A stretch of 64,000 nt of DNA from Cellvibrionaceae bacterium (GTDB lineage Bacteria; Pseudomonadota; Gammaproteobacteria; Pseudomonadales; Cellvibrionaceae): NCBI GenBank assembly GCA_021151695.1, contig JAGKWU010000012.1, positions 71,684-135,683 on the forward strand, written 5' to 3'. The notes beneath the pieces are model-generated. The model saw only the letters and a program-made list of their open reading frames with translations. It did no database searches and was not told where the DNA came from. Both the position numbers and the translations under genes were made by a program. Positions 1-7,576 of this stretch are shown in pieces. Every line of letters begins with the position of its first letter. Within the stretch, counting starts at the first letter, position 1.

Positions 1-1
1 C

Positions 2-355
2 AAAGAGCAAGAAGAAGCGGCGATTACACTGGGGGCCAGTGGTTGGAAAATGTTTTGGCGAGTCACACTCCCTTCCATCAAATGGGGACTGCTCTACGGC
101 ATTATTTTGTGTAATGCACGCGCCATGGGTGAGTTTGGTGCGGTGAGTGTCGTGAGTGGAAAAATCCGCGGCCAAACCAACACCATGCCACTGCACATTG
201 AAATTTTGTACAACGAATACCAATTCGCCGCCGCCTTCGCCGTTGCATCACTATTGGCGTTGTTAGCGTTGGTAACACTGGTATTAAAAAGCGCACTTGA
301 ATGGAAAGCGGCACGCGAGCATGAATTGGCAGTAAGAGCCGCCCAAGCGCAGTAA
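2..355 (+). CDS. cysW: Sulfate/thiosulfate ABC transporter permease CysW (3' part)
   Basis: The 5' end lies outside the window, and the open frame enters at base 2. The visible 117 residues are the C-terminal part of a binding-protein-dependent permease. They include the EAA loop that docks on the ATPase (EEAAITLGASGW followed by the LP of WRVTLP), then GEFGAVSVVSG, typical of CysT/CysW, and a final hydrophobic helix (AVASLLALLALVTLV). The protein would sit in the inner membrane and import sulfate or thiosulfate with CysA. CysW rather than CysT is chosen because cysA follows directly, as in the usual cysTWA order. The gene ends 287 bases before cysA, an unusually wide gap for this operon, filled by a hairpin-rich repeat. 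Confidence 0.88.
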   Translation, partial: KEQEEAAITLGASGWKMFWRVTLPSIKWGLLYGIILCNARAMGEFGAVSVVSGKIRGQTNTMPLHIEILYNEYQFAAAFAVASLLALLALVTLVLKSALEWKAAREHELAVRAAQAQ

Positions 356-419
356 GAGATGTTGAAGGATGGCACCAATGGCCCCCTTTGAGCTCCCCGA
401 GCACTGGAAGAAAATGGTT

Positions 420-570
420 GGCAAGCGCACAGGACGTGCGCTTGAGTGACGTCGCGACATGGATGTCGCGTCGGAACGACAGCCATTTTCTGAAGCGCGC
501 AGGAAACAGGAGCGATTGGGGTCGCCTTTCTTTTGCTTACTTTTCTTTGGCGAAGCAAAGAAAAGTGAGG
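420..570. repeat. Hairpin-rich composite repeat between cysW and cysA
   Basis: Three perfect inverted repeats lie in a row: 425-441 (arms GCGCAC/GTGCGC), 453-470 (arms CGCGACAT/ATGTCGCG) and 539-566 (11-base arms, ACTTTTCTTTG/CAAAGAAAAGT, loop GCGAAG). From memory, similar mosaics ending in the TTTGGCGAAGCAAAG hairpin recur between genes in many proteobacteria. The 82-codon frame across it (388-636) looks like a by-product of the repeat rather than a gene. It may affect processing of the cysW-cysA message. Copy number elsewhere in the genome cannot be seen here. Confidence 0.6.
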
Positions 571-642
571 CCCGCGGCAGGCGAATGTTATTCGCTTGGC
601 GAAAAAACAAAATTCGTAAACATATTTACTGAGTAAATAATC

Positions 643-1707
643 ATGAGTATTGAAGTCCGTCACCTTAACAAAAGCTTCGGCAACTTCACCGCATTAAACA
701 ATGTCTCCCTGGATTTCCCCACGGGTGAATTGGTTGCCTTGCTCGGCCCATCCGGCTGCGGAAAAACCACGCTGCTGCGTATCATCGCCGGTTTGGAAAA
801 TCCCGATGCAGGCAGTGTGCATTTTCACGGCGAAGAAGCCACCAACGTGCATGTGCGCGAGCGCAACGTAGGTTTTGTGTTCCAACACTACGCCTTGTTT
901 CGTCACATGACTGTGTTTGATAACGTCGCTTTCGGCTTGACAGTGCGCCCGAAAGAAACGCGCCCGAGCAAAGAGGAAATCAAAAAGCGTGTGCACGAGT
1001 TGTTGCAGCTGGTACAGCTTGACTGGTTGGCTGATCGCTATCCGCATCAATTGTCAGGCGGTCAGCGTCAACGTATCGCCTTAGCGCGCGCATTGGCAGT
1101 TGAACCAAAAGTATTGTTGCTCGACGAGCCCTTCGGTGCCTTGGATGCAAAAGTACGTAAGGATCTGCGCCGCTGGTTACGTCGTTTGCATGACGAATTG
1201 CACATCACTTCCATTTTCGTAACTCACGATCAGGAAGAGGCGATGGAAGTGGCAGATCGCATTGTGGTATTGAACAAAGGCAAGATCGAACAGATAGGTT
1301 CACCGGATGATATCTACAACAATCCGGCCAGCCCTTTTGTGTACGATTTTATTGGCCAGGTCAATTTATTTCACAGCCGCGTGCGCGATGGCTGGGCTCA
1401 TATAGGCGATTACAAAATCCCGGCGCCCGAGCACCAGAGCGTAAATGATCAACCAGCGGTGGCCTATGTGCGCCCACACGATATAGAACTGAGCAATCAA
1501 AACTCTGAAGGCGCTATACCAGCGACAGTGTCTTACGTTAGCACCGCGGGTGCAGTCTTGCGCATAGAATTGAAAAATGATTTGAGCAAGGATGTCATTC
1601 ACGTAGAGCTACCGCGCGCGCAGGAACGCAGCCTGGATTTGGCAGTAGGGGCAAAAGTGTTTGCTCGCCCGACAAGCAGTAAGGTGTTTTTACAGCAGGC
1701 TTCTTAA
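643..1707 (+). CDS. cysA: Sulfate/thiosulfate ABC transporter ATP-binding protein CysA
   Basis: This 354-residue ATPase energises sulfate/thiosulfate import at the inner membrane. It shows Walker A GPSGCGKTT (about residues 35-43), the Q-loop in FVFQHYALF, the signature LSGGQRQR, Walker B VLLLDEPFGALD and the switch histidine in FVTHDQEEAMEVADR. A C-terminal TOBE-like regulatory domain follows from about residue 240 (AYVRPHDIEL). Length and the C-terminal domain fit CysA (about 350-365 residues) rather than a general CUT1 sugar ATPase. The start MSIEVRHLNKSFG matches the family. No strong Shine-Dalgarno sequence is visible. It follows cysW on the same strand. Confidence 0.93.
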   Translation: MSIEVRHLNKSFGNFTALNNVSLDFPTGELVALLGPSGCGKTTLLRIIAGLENPDAGSVHFHGEEATNVHVRERNVGFVFQHYALFRHMTVFDNVAFGLTVRPKETRPSKEEIKKRVHELLQLVQLDWLADRYPHQLSGGQRQRIALARALAVEPKVLLLDEPFGALDAKVRKDLRRWLRRLHDELHITSIFVTHDQEEAMEVADRIVVLNKGKIEQIGSPDDIYNNPASPFVYDFIGQVNLFHSRVRDGWAHIGDYKIPAPEHQSVNDQPAVAYVRPHDIELSNQNSEGAIPATVSYVSTAGAVLRIELKNDLSKDVIHVELPRAQERSLDLAVGAKVFARPTSSKVFLQQAS

Positions 1708-1759
1708 ATTTCTGGTTGCGGGGTAGAAAAACTTTAAATTTGAGTAAGAAGTAATTAAG

Positions 1760-1901
1760 TAGGGAGTCGTCATCCTCGGGCTAGGCGCCCCCGCCAGCCG
1801 GGGATCCAGTTCTTAAAAGTATTTAGTGCTGTGAAGATCTCAAAAGCAACAACTGGATCCCCGCATCGTGGAGGCGCCTAGCTGAAGATGACGACTCCCT
1901 A
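1760..1901. repeat. MITE-like element with 15-bp terminal inverted repeats
   Basis: TAGGGAGTCGTCATC at 1760-1774 is mirrored exactly by GATGACGACTCCCTA at 1887-1901. Inside, further arms also pair: CTAGGCGCC (1781-1789) with GGCGCCTAG (1873-1881), and GGGGATCCAGTT with AACTGGATCCCC. The 142-bp unit could therefore fold almost end to end around an AT-rich centre. It encodes nothing recognisable. The GGGGATCCAGT core resembles widespread short intergenic repeats of proteobacteria. A non-autonomous mobile element is possible. No target-site duplication longer than the palindrome itself is obvious. Confidence 0.55.
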
Positions 1902-1904
1902 TTG

Positions 1905-1935
1905 AAAAAGCCCGGGAACTTAGCCCGGGCTTTTT
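1905..1935. terminator. Bidirectional intrinsic terminator after cysA and the deacetylase
   Basis: AAAAAGCCCGGG (1905-1916) pairs with CCCGGGCTTTTT (1924-1935) around a 7-base loop, giving a U-tract on both strands. It separates cysA (+) from the convergent deacetylase gene (-). Confidence 0.88.
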
Positions 1936-1949
1936 ATTTGGCAGGAAAT

Positions 1950-2759
1950 TTATTTTTTAGCTTGCTGTTGTTTTACATAGGTCATGATATTCAGGAAAGT
2001 ATCCGTCCAATAAACATCTTTATTATCTGCCAGATATTTCAGCAATTGTTCGTGCGCTTCTCTGGACGTCGTCAGGTGATCACCGCCCACACCGTGGAAA
2101 GTAAAATTCGCCATAGTACCTTTTTCCGCAGCAGCTTTTACCACGGCAATTAATTGGTCGCCGGTCACGTTGCTGGGGAAAGTTACGCTGACACTATAAG
2201 GGTCCATGGTTTTCATATCAGGCGTAACACCATCGCCACCCGCGGCTTTGATCGCTACGAATTCTGACTTCACCGCATTAATATAATTTTCACCACCGGC
2301 TTTGGTATCAATGCACGGCGCGGTAAACGTGCGCTCGGTTTTGCCATCAATAGCGTAGAGCATGGTGTTGGCAATCAACAGCTGGTCTTTCATTTGCGCT
2401 ACAGAAATTTTATCCAGGTCGCGCTCAGGCAACACCCAATCGCGGCCAGGTTGGGATTTGGAACATTGGTGAAAGAGGCTGTGGTTGGCTAACTCATTGC
2501 CTTGCTTGGCGGCCTCGCGCCACTCAGGCAAACGTTTGGCAATGGTCGGGCTGGAAAGCTGTAAATAAAAAGTGCCGTGCAGGTGATACTTGTTAAGTGC
2601 CGGTACGACGAAATCCAATTGCGAATCCAGCGCATCGTCATAGGAGAGGTTTACCGCAGCCTTGTAATGCTTGGGCCAAAAGCCGGTGGCATCGGCAGCA
2701 AAGCCAAGCGGTGCCATGGCCAGTAAACCTGCAATTGCAGCAAGGGATTTGAATTTCAT
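1950..2759 (-). CDS. Secreted polysaccharide deacetylase (NodB/CE4 family)
   Basis: This 269-residue protein has a signal peptide (MKFKSLAAIAGLLAMAPLGFA). The metal-dependent deacetylase fold is marked by NLSYDDALDSQ (the TFDDG-type motif with the catalytic Asp pair) and NHSLFHQC (the H-S-x-x-H metal site). It should remove N- or O-acetyl groups from a glycan in the periplasm or outside; the substrate cannot be told. The start at 2759 gives a proper signal peptide. An upstream ATG at 2795 would put 12 extra residues before it and overlap a terminator, so I reject it. It is monocistronic, between two terminators. Confidence 0.85.
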   Translation of the reverse strand: MKFKSLAAIAGLLAMAPLGFAADATGFWPKHYKAAVNLSYDDALDSQLDFVVPALNKYHLHGTFYLQLSSPTIAKRLPEWREAAKQGNELANHSLFHQCSKSQPGRDWVLPERDLDKISVAQMKDQLLIANTMLYAIDGKTERTFTAPCIDTKAGGENYINAVKSEFVAIKAAGGDGVTPDMKTMDPYSVSVTFPSNVTGDQLIAVVKAAAEKGTMANFTFHGVGGDHLTTSREAHEQLLKYLADNKDVYWTDTFLNIMTYVKQQQAKK

Positions 2760-2801
2760 AGGCGTTTTCTCAGTCGTGGTTATTATGGTGCCCAAAAGTA
2801 T

Positions 2802-2832
2802 AAAGCCGGCCCGTCGAGCTGGTGCCGGCTTT
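2802..2832 (-). terminator. Intrinsic terminator of the VOC-protein gene
   Basis: AAAGCCGGC (2802-2810) pairs with GCCGGCTTT (2824-2832). Read on the minus strand the stem is followed by a T-rich stretch. It lies downstream of the gene at 2877-3449. Confidence 0.7.
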
Positions 2833-2876
2833 ACAAAAATTGACAGAGACTAGCCCGGGATTTCTGCAGCAATGTT

Positions 2877-3449
2877 TTAGGGGTTAACCTTATCAACGAT
2901 CAAACGATGGTTGTTGTCGAACACCCAGGCCTCCTCAAAGTCCACTTCAAACAAATGCCCATCAGGATCTTTAAAATAACCCGCTATTCCCCAATGGGTC
3001 CGCGTGGTCGGCTTAACCAAGGTGCCACCGGCTTCCACAGCTCTCGCCAGAATACGTGGCACCTCATCGGCGGTCTTAGCCAGGTACACCAAACCTACAC
3101 CGGAAAAGCCGGTACCTTTGGGGGAATCGGCCAGCGCATCTTTTGCAAAATCCGCGCGGGACAGCAAACAAAGTGCATAGCCACCCAAATCAATTTTTAC
3201 AAAACCTTCATTGCCAGTAGGCGAACGCTTCCAACCAAGGGCTTCATAAAAAGCTGCAGACTTTTGTACGTTGTCTACGCCCAATAAAATCAAATGCAAC
3301 CGTTGGCTGGGTGCAACGGCAGCAATAGTTTCAGAAGAAAATACATGTCCTACAGGTTCTTTCAGCATTTTTTCATTATCCTTTTGAGGGGGATTGGCAA
3401 CTGCAACACAGGAAACTATTAACAGCAATAAGGCGCTAATTGTTTTCAT
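2877..3449 (-). CDS. Exported VOC-superfamily (glyoxalase/bleomycin resistance-like) protein
   Basis: This 190-residue protein starts with a signal peptide (MKTISALLLLIVSCVAVAN). One vicinal-oxygen-chelate module follows from about residue 50: LHLILLGVDNVQKSAAFYEALGW, then YFKDPDGHLFEVDFEEAW with the usual PDGH...E metal-ligand strand. VOC proteins include glyoxalases, dioxygenases and antibiotic-binding proteins, and the reaction here cannot be assigned. An exported VOC domain is less common than a cytosolic one. The next gene upstream (3473) lies 23 bases away on the same strand, so the two may be co-transcribed. Confidence 0.82.
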   Translation of the reverse strand: MKTISALLLLIVSCVAVANPPQKDNEKMLKEPVGHVFSSETIAAVAPSQRLHLILLGVDNVQKSAAFYEALGWKRSPTGNEGFVKIDLGGYALCLLSRADFAKDALADSPKGTGFSGVGLVYLAKTADEVPRILARAVEAGGTLVKPTTRTHWGIAGYFKDPDGHLFEVDFEEAWVFDNNHRLIVDKVNP

Positions 3450-3472
3450 TATTATTCTCTATCAAATGAGTG

Positions 3473-3994
3473 TTATAAGTTGACTGAATTATTGGGAACT
3501 ACCTTGATGCGCTTCATGACTGCGCCACCGGTTTTGGTTGGCCCGGGTTCGCCAGTAATATCCCAGATAATAAAAGTCATCACATAGTATTCACCGGCGG
3601 GAACTGCTTTGAATTCAAAACGATTTTTGTCGTTGCAACTTGTCTTCAGCACGAGCTCGTGATATTCCGGCGCATCAGGTGTAAATTTTGGTGGATTATC
3701 TTCCACTAAAACTTGTCCCTGAATAGTATTTCCGTAAGTTTTTAAAATGCGTTCACTGGAGTAATCGGCGACTGGTAATAACTCCACATTAAATCCGGCG
3801 CAGCCTTTTTTGCTGCCATCCTTCAAGGTCAAAAAAACCTTTCCCGTTACCGATGAGTTTCCCGAGTCTTTAACCCATTTAATTGCATCGGTGTTAAATT
3901 GGTTATGCAGCTGAACTGGTGTATTAGCAGCAAGGCAAGTGCTGGAAAGAATTCCAGATAAAAAGAACGCTGATAATTTTATTGTCATTTTCAT
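3473..3994 (-). CDS. Secreted hypothetical protein with a possible beta-sandwich
   Basis: This 173-residue protein has a signal peptide ending near CLAANT. The mature part is rich in beta-type sequence (SSVTGKVFLTLKDG...GFNVELLPV, then FKAVPAGEYYVMTFIIWD), which recalls carboxypeptidase-regulatory-like or transthyretin-like sandwiches. Two cysteines (in KKGCAGF and KTSCNDK) could form a disulfide. I do not recognise a named family. It sits just upstream of the VOC protein on the same strand and could share its message. Confidence 0.7.
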   Translation of the reverse strand: MKMTIKLSAFFLSGILSSTCLAANTPVQLHNQFNTDAIKWVKDSGNSSVTGKVFLTLKDGSKKGCAGFNVELLPVADYSSERILKTYGNTIQGQVLVEDNPPKFTPDAPEYHELVLKTSCNDKNRFEFKAVPAGEYYVMTFIIWDITGEPGPTKTGGAVMKRIKVVPNNSVNL

Positions 3995-4035
3995 AATTCA
4001 CGTCCGTTTTTTGGCAAGATTTAGATCCTCGGTAA

Positions 4036-4434
4036 CTAATGTTTACTTGTTTGATTTGACAAGCTATTTCGATATTCAACTAATTCTTTTGTAAACCATA
4101 TCGCGCTGGGTACTGCAGGGTTGTTCTGACATTTCACTTCGTAAGCCTTGCCCGACATGCTGCTTTCAGTAGCGGCTTTTGCTATAAACGATTCAGTGTC
4201 GGTGATCATATCCTTCTTTAAAAGATAGTCATATTTTTTCTGGAGATGATCGACTGCGTCGCCGGCGGAATACCAAGCCCCATTCCTGTTAAACGTACAC
4301 CCGGAGGATTTCAGGTAGCTAAAGAGGTGGTCTATCTCAAGCTTGGTATTATTGGAGGGCTCACCAGCCAGGCAGAGTTGTGACCAAAGGGTGGCCAACA
4401 CCACAAAGATAGTTATTCCAAATTTTATTCTCAT
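4036..4434 (-). CDS. DUF5329-like secreted protein
   Basis: This 132-residue protein has a signal peptide (cleavage near CLAGEP). The mature part matches my recollection of DUF5329: EIDHLFSYLKSSGCTFNRNGAWYS, AVDHLQKKYDYLL, ESFIAKAATESSMSGKAYEVKC and WFTKELVEYRN. The function of the family is unknown. Two conserved cysteines probably form a periplasmic disulfide. It is on the same strand as the genes at 2877 and 3473, with 41 bases to the next. Confidence 0.75.
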   Translation of the reverse strand: MRIKFGITIFVVLATLWSQLCLAGEPSNNTKLEIDHLFSYLKSSGCTFNRNGAWYSAGDAVDHLQKKYDYLLKKDMITDTESFIAKAATESSMSGKAYEVKCQNNPAVPSAIWFTKELVEYRNSLSNQTSKH

Positions 4435-4454
4435 AACAACTATTCTGTCCTTCT

Positions 4455-4742
4455 CTAATGAATTAGATTTTTTTGTATGAATTGAAGCAGTTTCTGTTTG
4501 TAATCAACGGGAGCGAACTTGTAAATATTCTCATCTGCAGCACCTTCAACTAGACCTTGTTATCCCGGTGTCAAAAGGCTAATTTTAGGGATTTTTGGAT
4601 TGTAATACACCAACACTTTTTGCCCTTCTTTAAATTGCGACAATGCCTTTAGTGCTTCGCGTTCCGTGGAGTAAGTGGTGCCTGTGACTTCTATTCGGTC
4701 ACCGGTAAATGCCTGGCCATCAACAGTATATTCGTAATATGT
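4455..4742 (-). pseudogene. Remnant of a DUF3592-type membrane protein gene
   Basis: On the minus strand from 4742 an open stretch without a start codon reads TYYEYTVDGQAFTGDR...EGQKVLVYYNPKIPKISLLTPG, which is the extracellular domain of DUF3592 proteins (the V-Y-Y-N-P-x-x-P motif). It ends at a TAA (4560-4562). The same frame then stays open to a TAG at 4455-4457. A stop lies directly upstream (4743-4745), and the N-terminal membrane helix expected for the family is missing. I read this as a decayed gene. A frameshifted upstream part was not found. Confidence 0.6.
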
Positions 4743-4756
4743 TTATTTTATAGGCT

Positions 4757-4790
4757 AAAGCTCTCACCGCCAATTGGCAGTGAGAGCTTT
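4757..4790 (-). terminator. Intrinsic terminator of the LprI-like gene
   Basis: AAAGCTCTCAC (4757-4767) pairs perfectly with GTGAGAGCTTT (4780-4790). It lies 11 bases after the stop of the minus-strand gene at 4801. Confidence 0.75.
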
Positions 4791-4800
4791 ACAAATTCAA

Positions 4801-5169
4801 CTAAAGCTTGCTTGATTGGCAGCCAGTCGCCTTGCATTCCCTGATTCTGTCACGCAGGACATTTGTTCGCTCGATGGTGGTTTTTGTTACACAAGATAAA
4901 TTTACATAGAAGCCAGTTGAGTTTTTCAGGCTGCAGGTTGAATTTCTGGTTTCTATCCACTGCAGTTGTGTTTTCAAAAGTGACTTCTTCTCATCTGCAT
5001 TCAACAGCGTGCGCAACTCCTTGAATGAGTTGTTTAGCTCCTCGTCTGATTTCATGTAGATTTTATTCAGGCAATACAAGCCATCAAAATCATCGCGTGG
5101 ATTGTCGCAGTTGTCTGCGAGGGCTGCTGGAGTGGTGAGCACGGCCAGAATTAAAAATATATGTTTCAT
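4801..5169 (-). CDS. LprI-like (DUF1311) periplasmic protein
   Basis: This 122-residue secreted protein has the signal peptide MKHIFLILAVLTTPAALA. The mature region is of the lysozyme-inhibitor LprI N-terminal type: CDNPRDDFDGLYCLNKIYMKSDEELNNSFKEL, LLKTQLQWIETRNSTC, and a C-terminal cysteine set giving six cysteines in all. Some relatives inhibit lysozyme, but this is not shown here. The start at 5169 is preferred because it gives a clean signal peptide and has AGGGAAC upstream; a start ten codons earlier has neither. It ends at its own terminator. Confidence 0.75.
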   Translation of the reverse strand: MKHIFLILAVLTTPAALADNCDNPRDDFDGLYCLNKIYMKSDEELNNSFKELRTLLNADEKKSLLKTQLQWIETRNSTCSLKNSTGFYVNLSCVTKTTIERTNVLRDRIRECKATGCQSSKL

Positions 5170-5389
5170 AAATGTTCCCTGTGAAATTTTTAATGTCATC
5201 GTGAATTTTGCAGGATTATTAAACAGGATATTATCACTTCGTTCAATTAGTCAGTGCCTGATGCGTAGAATAGAGAGGCTTCGTACCGAGATGCTACGTC
5301 TGCAAGGGGTATATGAGATAAGTTTGACAGTGGAATGGTAGTGGGTGTTGGAAGGTCAATGTGGTGGAGGTAGAGCGAAAGTTATATTC

Positions 5390-6172
5390 CTATGACCATT
5401 TCTCAAGGGAAATACCATTTTTTTGTAAATCCTTTAAAAAGTCGTCACTGCAAAAATAATTGAATTCACAGACTCGTGCTTGGCGAACTGGATCGGACGC
5501 ATCATGTGAAGTATGTCCTGGATGACACATGATTAAACTTCTATCGCTAGCCTGCATAAGCCAATGTTTGAAGTAAGTAGGAAAATTGCCTGGGCGCAAC
5601 GAATAGACACCGAGAAACTGCGATGGCAAGGAAAATCCACTGATGCTAGCTTGTTGCGAAAACCTTGCGCCCAATATGCGTAAAATTATTTTTTTAACGA
5701 AGGATTCGCCATATATATCTGGCCTCGATGAGCGAATATAAGGCAATTTTTTGGTGTAGCGCTGTGCGAGAACACGTAAGAAACATTCCCGAATGAAGGG
5801 GAAAATATGAATGTGTTGATGCCCATCAACAAAATCCGGCTGACGCGCAAGCATTGCCTCGAAGCTATCCAATTGATCTTGCAGTGCCTTTGTAATCTTG
5901 TCTCTATCAATTCTTCCAAGGCAAGCATTGATAATGAGTTGGTTAAAAGACCAGCCCAAACTCTGCAACAGTTGCGTTAAATCGAAGTGCAGCCCTATAT
6001 CAATATTTTTGTTGCTAAGGTATTTTAATTTTTCTGCATAAATAGGCCAGTATTCGTAATTGACCATGCAACTAACAGCCGATAGTCTTTTCGCTTCGAT
6101 GAGTTCAAGAATGGCGTCGCTTACAGCTTCGTTGAGCGCATAATCATCGGCACAAAGCGTGATTTTCTTCAT
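5390..6172 (-). CDS. ChbG/HpnK (YdjC-fold) carbohydrate deacetylase
   Basis: This 260-residue cytosolic protein starts MKKITLCADDYALNEAVSDAI. The ADD motif, GLHFDLT, DGHQHIHIFP and CHPGH supply the metal ligands of the YdjC family, which deacetylates chitooligosaccharides (ChbG) or hopanoid and lipid-linked sugars (HpnK). The ATGA overlap (start 6170-6172, upstream stop 6169-6171) shows translational coupling to the GtrA gene, so the substrate is probably a polyprenyl-linked or membrane-linked sugar made by this operon. That role would resemble ArnD, which uses a different fold. A start five codons upstream is possible but unlikely. Last gene of the operon. Confidence 0.84.
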   Translation of the reverse strand: MKKITLCADDYALNEAVSDAILELIEAKRLSAVSCMVNYEYWPIYAEKLKYLSNKNIDIGLHFDLTQLLQSLGWSFNQLIINACLGRIDRDKITKALQDQLDSFEAMLARQPDFVDGHQHIHIFPFIRECFLRVLAQRYTKKLPYIRSSRPDIYGESFVKKIILRILGARFSQQASISGFSLPSQFLGVYSLRPGNFPTYFKHWLMQASDRSLIMCHPGHTSHDASDPVRQARVCEFNYFCSDDFLKDLQKNGISLEKWS

Positions 6173-6537
6173 TGACGAAACGCCCATAATTTACTGAGTG
6201 CAAATGTGATTAACGCAACACCCAGGATAACGATAATAAGTGCGGTGAGATACTGTAGGTGGAAGACGTTGAGCAGAACTATATAAGAGGTTTCATTTAA
6301 AACCAGGCCAAAAACCGCGACCGCGAAATAGCGAATCTGATTTTTGCGGCTATCCTTTCCTGAAAAAGTCCAGCATGCTTGTCCGTAATAACTCACTTGA
6401 AATGCAACTAAAAATGCGATGATATTCGCAAGCAGCGGATTAAGTGTCGCATTTACCAAAATAATAAAGGTAAGCAAGTGAGTGAGCATGGCACACAAAC
6501 CGATGATACCAAATCGCACAATTTGAATATTAAACAT
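6169..6537 (-). CDS. GtrA-family membrane protein (flippase-like)
   Basis: This 122-residue protein has four predicted transmembrane helices (IVRFGIIGLCAMLTHLL, NIIAFLVAFQVSYY, YFAVAVFGLVLNE, LIIVILGVALITFAL) and ends in FALSKLWAFRQ, as in GtrA proteins (usually about 120-130 residues). GtrA proteins are thought to move polyprenyl-phosphate sugars across the inner membrane. The start MFNIQIVRFG gives the family length and an 8-base overlap with the upstream GT2 stop. An ATG nine codons earlier is the alternative. It sits between the GT2 and the deacetylase, both overlapping. Confidence 0.85.
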   Translation of the reverse strand: MFNIQIVRFGIIGLCAMLTHLLTFIILVNATLNPLLANIIAFLVAFQVSYYGQACWTFSGKDSRKNQIRYFAVAVFGLVLNETSYIVLLNVFHLQYLTALIIVILGVALITFALSKLWAFRQ

Positions 6538-7576
6538 CAATTTTTCGGTTATCGTTAAAACCAATTTTGTTGGCGATAATATAAATTGGCCGATTTTTTA
6601 CTTCATTGAAAATTCGACTAATGTACTCACCCAGCACACCAATAGATAATAATTGAATCCCACCAAGGAAAGAGATGCTTACGGTAATGGTTGCCCACCC
6701 TGGTAAATCAGTCCCAAAAAATAATGTCGATACCAGAATGTATAGGCCGTAAAGAATAGCCGATATCGATATGAGTGCGCCTATGCCGCCCCATACCCGT
6801 AAAGGAACGTCTGAAAAAGATACAATGCCTGTAAGTGCCAATTGGCTTAACTTTTTAAAGCTGAATGAGCTCTTTCCGGCATTGCGCGCTTTGACATTGT
6901 AGGTGCATCCAACACTCTTGAACCCTACCCAGGTGTAAAGGCCCTTCATGAAGCGGGTTCGTTCCGGTAGCTGATTCAATGCGTTCACCACTCGTCGATC
7001 CATAAGGCGAAAATCACCTGCGTCAGGTACGATTGGTATCGAGGAGGCCCTTTGCATAAGGGAATAAAACCAGTGGCTCATTTTGCGTTTCCACATAGGC
7101 TCTGATTCTCGCCCACTGCGAACGCCATAAACCATGTCATAGCCTTTGCGCCATTCTTGCAGGAATTTTGGAAGCACATCTGCGCTATGCTGCCCATCGC
7201 CATCCATTAATATAACAATATCGCCAGTCGCATTTTTTAGCCCGGCTGTCATGGCGGCTTCTTTACCAAAGTTGCGTGAGAGCTGTATAGCTTTAACAGG
7301 ATATTGCCGGGAAAGTTCTGCCGCTATTTCATAAGTATTATCCTGGCTGCCATCGTCAACAAAAATGATTTCCATTGTGTTCGTCATTTGCTGAAGTGAT
7401 CGGAGAAGCTGCGTGACCAGGGCACGGATGTTTTCTGACTCATTAAATACGGGAATTACGCAAGATACACTGACCAAGGCGGACTTGCGATCAATGGTAG
7501 CTGTGTCCGCCTCACTGCCGTGTGACAGTTGCTCCTGCTGCAGCATTTGCTCGTTAATTAGGGACATTTTCATCAT
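6530..7576 (-). CDS. GT2 polyprenyl-phosphate glycosyltransferase (ArnC/GtrB type)
   Basis: About 348 residues. The N-terminal GT-A domain shows CVIPVFNESENIRAL, EIIFVDDGSQDNTYE and ILMDGDGQH (the metal-binding DxD equivalent), then PDAGDFRLMDRRV and the YTWVGFKS loop. Two C-terminal membrane helices follow (GGIGALISISAILYGLY, ISFLGGIQLLSIGVLGEYI). Such enzymes load a sugar from an NDP donor onto undecaprenyl phosphate on the cytoplasmic face. The start is ambiguous: the ATGATGA at 7570-7576 overlaps the stop of the upstream transferase, and in-frame ATGs lie at 7588, 7576, 7573 and 7567. I chose 7576. Confidence 0.87.
   Translation of the reverse strand: MMKMSLINEQMLQQEQLSHGSEADTATIDRKSALVSVSCVIPVFNESENIRALVTQLLRSLQQMTNTMEIIFVDDGSQDNTYEIAAELSRQYPVKAIQLSRNFGKEAAMTAGLKNATGDIVILMDGDGQHSADVLPKFLQEWRKGYDMVYGVRSGRESEPMWKRKMSHWFYSLMQRASSIPIVPDAGDFRLMDRRVVNALNQLPERTRFMKGLYTWVGFKSVGCTYNVKARNAGKSSFSFKKLSQLALTGIVSFSDVPLRVWGGIGALISISAILYGLYILVSTLFFGTDLPGWATITVSISFLGGIQLLSIGVLGEYISRIFNEVKNRPIYIIANKIGFNDNRKIDV

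Noticed and set aside
388..636. An 82-codon plus-strand frame between cysW and cysA
   Set aside because: It is made of the inverted-repeat mosaic; no conserved protein signature.
94..663. A 189-codon minus-strand frame over the cysW end and the repeat
   Set aside because: Antisense to cysW and across the hairpin repeat; no start context and no domain.
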